NCBI GenBank assembly: GCA_021029095.1
Contig: JAJOHG010000085.1
Span: forward strand, 50,031 to 114,030
DNA: 64,000 nt
Direction of reading: 5' to 3'
DNA from: Phellopilus nigrolimitatus
Lineage: Eukaryota; Basidiomycota; Agaricomycetes; Hymenochaetales; Hymenochaetaceae
Shown: positions 59,527-64,000 of the stretch, piece after piece
Numbering within the stretch: position 1 is the stretch's first letter
Layout: every line of letters begins with the position of its first letter
Notes under the pieces: model-generated
Seen by the model: only the letters and a program-made list of their open reading frames with translations
Told to the model about the DNA's origin: nothing
Databases searched by the model: none
Position numbers and translations under genes: made by a program

Positions 59527-59869
59527 GTCTAATATGACATTCACATGTAATTTCTCAATAGAGAGCTAGAGTACCAGAAAGACTGCGAATGCTATGAACA
59601 TCTCAACGACCTACCAATAGATGATAACTATAGGATTGCGCCACAGCTCAGTCCTTTATGAAGCTATAATACTTTATCAGTAGCTAGAAGAAGTGATGAA
59701 TTCTGTTTAGCAGCCAGCTAAACTCGAACAATTTGTTGGGGCATTGCCCTGCGGCTGACTACACGCACTGTTAGAATTTGACATTTGCATTACACGCTTC
59801 AACTTCACCACTTTGTACAACGCATTTCTACTATAGCGATAAAAAACACACATACAATTTACAATTACA
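59527..59869. other. Intergenic between convergent units
   Basis: It holds the 3' flanks of the oxoprolinase gene and of MYND copy 3. No gene or repeat is recognised. Confidence 0.5.
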
Positions 59870-62110
59870 TCAGAAGACGTCCTCATCAGGACGCAGGAAC
59901 GGCCAGTCCGGCTTATCAATCGCATCCCAAGACCCGTCGATATTGTCCCACAGCGAACTCCAAGGAAGAGGCTGCATCTGCCTAATGATCTCGTCAACCT
60001 CGTCATACTCTGCCTCCAACGAGCGTTGATTCACGGTGTTCCAGGACACGCGCTTTGCACCGGCGCTCGCTCCTTTCCGCAGACGTGGGCCATGGAAGTT
60101 CATACCATTAATAAACTTTGGACGCATAAAACCAGACGGCCTCTTTTCAGTATCATAATAGCCTGTCTCAGGTAATTCTATACGGATGAAGTGCCCAGCT
60201 AGCTTTCTCGCGTCCTCTATACTCCCTGTCTTGTCCCATTTCTGCACCGCCTCGGCGTTGAGCTCAGAGATCTCCCCAAGGGGCTCACCTGCAGCGACAA
60301 GAATATCGAGAATACTAAACACTTCGAGTTTGGGCGGGAAGCCGCTGTAGTTGATTGAGAAGCATAGGAGGCAGGGCAGCGTATCTGGAAAGTTCTGCGC
60401 TGCCAGTGCGAGAAGCGCAGGGATGTGACGGCGGATGTCCATCGTGGCAATGACATTTATAAACTCTCGGTCACGGCGCTTCATTATGCCCCATTCATAC
60501 GCTAGAAGGTTCATGCAGGTTAGGCGCATTCAAAACGACACGCGAGGACAGAAGACTCACAGTACTGAGGTCTGGCCAACTCTTTCTTGCACTTCTCCCT
60601 GTGACCTCCTTCTTTCCACGCTAACTCCTGACAGGCTTTTGAACAGTAGTGCGCATCCTGGCATCCCGCGCACATTTTCATTGGCTCATCGAAATTTTTA
60701 TCGCACTTCTACGGGTCGTCAGGACGTAATTAATGACTTTGCTTTTGATCACTTACGTTATCGCAATGTGATTTTTTTCGCATCAACCAGCGGTCATACT
60801 TGCTTTTCATGATGGCCCGAGATATGACAAGGTCTATAAACGCCTTCCAATCAGAAAAGAGGCCTTTATTCTTCTTGCAAGAGTCCCAGCCTTCTGATTG
60901 TAGCGACCGCATAGCCTCGGCGGCAATGCCGATGAAAGAATATACTTCAAGATAGGGGGACATGTATACAAGGGCTGAGTGTAATTCCTTGCCGTAGTCC
61001 TCAGGGAGGTCGAAGAAGAGAATAGTTCTATTGATGTTATCGAACAAACCAGAGCGCACCGCCTCAAAAAGGCAGACGAACCCATCCGTGGAACGCATGA
61101 TCCACGGCATTGTGCTTATGTATGCGACTAGCGAAACACGAATATCATTGGTTGGAGCATCTGAGTCTAGGATGAGTTGTGCTGCTTTCGATGTGGCAGA
61201 GATAAAGCCGTTATTTGCGAGAGGCTGACGGAGGGAGTCGAAACAGCTTGCCAGAAAAAGTACGATCCGGTTGAAAATCATGTTCTCAAAGTCCACAGGC
61301 TTTGTTTGGAGCGCAGTTTGCAATCGTTGCATCGCAATGCGTGCTGTTTTCTCGACATCTGAGCAGAGGTAACCCTGAAAGACATCCTGAAAGAAATCCG
61401 TACGGGAAGTATTCGCGACCTGCAATAACTGGAAAAATACCCGAGATGCATCTAACGCGGCCTTGCCTGTTGCAGTAAACCAGAATTTCGTGAAGAGATC
61501 GATCGATTCAGGCGCAAAGAGGAACGAAGCGCACATATCACAGAGAGAAGATACTGAAAGCATCAAGAACGCGACTCAAAAAAGAGATTTGGTTGGGCAC
61601 GCGTAGGCTAAAGGGGCTACGTCGCCGGCATTGTCGAAAAAAAATCGTAGCCATGGAAGAACGTGAGAGAAATGAGAAGATAATGTAAGGGACAGAGACT
61701 CGAGTACCGGCGGGTTGATCGGCGGGTTGAAGTGGCGATGACTGGCGGCGAGAGCGGACATAGTAGACATGGCGATTTCGATGTTTTCGATCTCGTCGTT
61801 TGACCAGGAACGCGAGGGTGGTTTGGTGTCTGGAAGCCGACGACTTCCCATGAACTCAAGAAGCGCAAAAAGCGCCTCATCGGCAAGAGATTGGCTGATC
61901 ACGGAGAAATGGTTTCCGAGGAGCATGATATCGCTGACAGAGCCCTGTTTTGCAAGAGCAATGACCTGAATAGTACGTCGGCATCGTTCTCGTCAGGAAG
62001 ATCCTTCGAGTCCTTGATTCTCGTACCTTTCTTGCGTGCGCATCACTCCTCAGCATAACCCCATCGTGTTCTCGCATACGTCTGTGCTGAAATCTTGCCG
62101 ACGAGTTCAT
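59870..62110 (-). pseudogene. MYND zinc-finger protein, copy 3, frameshifted
   Basis: Exons follow the other copies: 62110-62027, 61965-60757, 60705-60561 and 60501-59870. It reads MNSS, then GNHFSVISQSLADEALFALL as in copy 2. A one-base loss gives an in-frame TGA at about 61578-61576 (CPTKSLF, stop). A further two-base loss about 50 bases on restores the frame, so 274 codons before the finger and the finger itself (MCAGCQDAHYCSKACQELAW, His-x3-Cys) remain open. The intron between exons 3 and 4 is 59 bases here and has stops, unlike the 66-base open versions in copies 1 and 2. Either the gene is dead, or it is translated from an internal ATG such as that at 61566, or the two indels are sequencing errors. 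It lies head to tail after the broken BVMO copy, as copy 1 follows the intact BVMO. Confidence 0.7.
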
Positions 62111-62209
62111 GACCCGCTGTCGCATGAGTGTCTGGGATGATGTCGGAGGAAGAAAGAGACGTGTCGACGCGTCGAGCTCGCCATCTTCCAATACAACTCA
62201 TTGTCAGAC

Positions 62210-62700
62210 GGGTTAATGGTCTATGGGTCCGTGAAAATTTCATAGACCCGGGGTCAGTGCGGGTCGGATGGGTCAGAGGGTCAGTGACATAGAATACGTC
62301 CTCAAACCTTTACAGGTCCTAAACACACTTCGTACAACTTCAACGAAAGGCACTGTGAGGGGGAGGGTTCTGCCTGAGTCGAGTTTCCTTCGCCATGACA
62401 GTGAATGGAACATTGAATTATGTAACCACAGCAAGTCCCGATTCCGGTAGGAAACTCTAAATAATTCGCCGAAAGTAATGTTGAAGACACGGCAGTCAGA
62501 GATATCAAGTGCACTCGATAGCCTAACGAACACATCCTCAGTCGAGTCTGCAGTCAAATATCTGGAAAAAATGCGCCCCAAGCCTTCTTTACTGACCCTA
62601 CTGACCCCGCCGATTTTCCGGCATTTTATTGACCCTCGGGTCAGACCCATGGACCCGGGTCGGTTAGTGGTCAATCGATCGACGCTGCGGAGCCGATCAC
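62210..62700. repeat. GGGTC/GACCC-rich inverted repeat element
   Basis: The left part (about 62212-62285) carries ATGGGTC, GACCCGGGGTC, GGGTCGG and GGGTCAGAGGGTCAGTGAC. The right part (about 62590-62680) carries the complementary GACCCTACTGACCCCG, TTGACCCTCGGGTCAGACCC and GACCCGGGTCGGTTAGTGGTC. Together they form a loose inverted pair flanking about 300 bases without a gene, inside the spacer between BVMO copy 2 and MYND copy 3. It is a candidate MITE of a different family; exact ends and target duplication were not settled. Confidence 0.55.
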
Positions 62701-63040
62701 TTACACAGCACATTTTATACATCCACAGTTTTTTTTTTTTTTGCTTGTCATCCATTAAATTATAGCTCAGCATGATGTTCATTTTGATGATTAAATAGCT
62801 AGTAAATGCCTCATTTGGTGTTTGAAAATCCTTAGTGGACACGATGGTAGCGGCAGTGGCAGCAAGGTTAATTTGTATGGTAGGTGTTACACCATGTTAC
62901 ACTGTGCTGTGAGGCGGCGAACTTCCTACGATTATTGATGCGACCTTGTGCGAACGTAGAGCATAGCAATTCTCCGTAGAATACATTCAAAGTTAGGTTC
63001 ACATATAAGTACTATTCAGTCACAATTCATTGATCGACTT

Positions 63041-64000
63041 TTATTTCTCTTCAGGAACTGAAAACGTGCACGAAGGTCAGATCAAACGCAGAGCGAAGGC
63101 TGTCGAACTCACCGGAGGAATGTCGACTTCTTCTGATTCAAATACCACGCGCCTACGAATCCAAAAACAATTGTAAGCACACTCCGATTTATGTATTTCT
63201 TCAAAATGAATGATTGAGAAGACATACGATCCCGGTCATATGCTTCTCGTTATGCGTCGACCATCTCCGAGCCAGTAGAAACGGTCTGGATTCCATCGAG
63301 GGGCTCGAAGTTTGTAGTCCTCCCAGCGCGGGTGTTTGAATGTTTTCATTGCGTGGAGGCTTGAGCCTACGGTACATGTCAGCTATAGTGTAGCTGGTGC
63401 CGACGAAACATGAATAAATACCTGGCCACAGTCCGATGACGCGCCCATCCGCTTTGCCTGCCTTTATACCATGAGCGGCACGGTTCGCTGAAGACAGTCT
63501 ACCGCCCGCGTCCCTCTGAGCAAGATTCATGTAATGTACATCAATACTCACCGTTCTGAGTAATGCTAAAAAGGTCGGACGTGTTAAGGTGGCATCAGGA
63601 GAGACGACACGCGAATACGCACCTCGAGATACTCGTCGAATCAGCAACGGCTCCTTCTTCGGCTCGATGCTCTTGAGGTGCTCCTCTGCAGCTTCTTCGC
63701 CGCCTCGATGGCGTAGTCGATCTGGCGCTCCATGACGATGATCAGGGTCCCTGTGCGAAGACCGAGTTCGGGCCAAATGACATAACCAGTTCGGGAAGCC
63801 GTCAGAGCAGAGCGACAGGTACGTCTCCGGATGTATGGCGTGTAGCGCTCCAGGAGTGTCTTCCCGCCGCGGCCGATGACGGTGAACGGGTACTGGAACG
63901 TTGTGTCGTAGCCTAAAGCGCCGGAAGTTAGCGTGAGGGTTTCAGCGCGACGATGATCGGTTTGTTCCTACCAGTCGCGCATACTATCACGTCCAGGTCA
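63041..64000 (-). pseudogene. Baeyer-Villiger monooxygenase copy 2, decayed, runs off window
   Basis: It matches the last third of the intact gene (BVMO exons from about 13450 on) in reverse, introns and 3' flank included, and ends at TAA 63041. Compared with the intact copy it has several frame-breaking indels: two extra bases near 63830, one-base losses near 63784, 63753 and 63690, further losses near 63645-63655, and one extra base near 63462. Despite this the DNA remains very similar, so decay is recent. The front of the gene lies beyond the window end. The intact family member is an NADPH- and FAD-dependent monooxygenase; this copy cannot encode it. Confidence 0.88.

Noticed and set aside
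62273..62842. A 189-codon minus frame over the GGGTC repeat
   Set aside because: It is read through the inverted repeat, carries a poly-Lys run from an A/T tract, and has no motif.
1..64000. A biosynthetic gene cluster around the BVMO, P450 and hydrolase
   Set aside because: No core synthase (PKS, NRPS, terpene cyclase), the P450 is dead, and housekeeping genes lie in between.
1..64000. tRNA, rRNA or CRISPR features
   Set aside because: No cloverleaf with B-box-like GGTTCGANNCC, no rRNA blocks and no regularly spaced identical repeats were seen.

Overview
The window looks like nuclear DNA of a filamentous basidiomycete, most likely a mushroom-forming Agaricomycete. Genes lie on both strands and are broken by many short introns (about 49-80 nt, GT...CTRAY-like...AG). 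The protein families fit as well: a velvet regulator, MYND-finger proteins of a mushroom type, secreted S10 carboxypeptidases, a GT69-type glycosyltransferase, a REV7 HORMA protein and a hydantoinase/oxoprolinase-DUF917 fusion. No bacterial signals, rRNA, tRNA or CRISPR array were seen. Exon borders were worked out by hand from splice signals and reading phase, so spans are firmer than individual weak exons.

Layout. 0.3-5.6 kb: a small coiled-coil protein and a velvet-domain regulator on the minus strand. 5.7-7.9 kb: non-coding DNA full of diverged direct repeats. 7.9-10.2 kb (minus): an unfamiliar J-domain protein whose middle is built from tandemly duplicated phase-1 exon+intron modules. 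11.5-22.4 kb (plus): a Baeyer-Villiger-type flavin monooxygenase (BVMO), MYND protein 1, a decayed pogo/Tigger-like transposon with TIRs and a TA duplication, then MYND protein 2. 22.6-28.3 kb (minus): two secreted S10 serine carboxypeptidases. 29.9-31.6 kb: a decayed cytochrome P450. 32.6-34.9 kb: hexokinase. 36-38.5 kb: an alpha/beta hydrolase convergent with REV7. 40.4-41.4 kb: a small probable mitochondrial membrane protein. 43.3-43.9 kb: a MITE with arms of about 111 bp. 44.6-48.4 kb: a large DUF7587-like protein. 48.9-50.9 kb: an unknown four-exon protein. 51.4-52.5 kb: a GT69 pseudogene. 53.5-54.7 kb: a nucleotidyltransferase-like protein. 55.3-59.5 kb: the hydantoinase/oxoprolinase fusion. 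59.9-64 kb (minus): a frameshifted third MYND copy followed by a heavily frameshifted second BVMO copy that runs off the window.

The BVMO-MYND pair at 11.5-17 kb and the reversed pair at 64-59.9 kb form an inverted segmental duplication with unequal decay. The housekeeping genes (hexokinase, REV7, oxoprolinase) show no common pathway with their neighbours. The two peptidases would act outside the cell or in the vacuole. The most novel items are the modular J-domain gene, the three-copy MYND family with the duplicated and decaying BVMO, and the two TIR elements.
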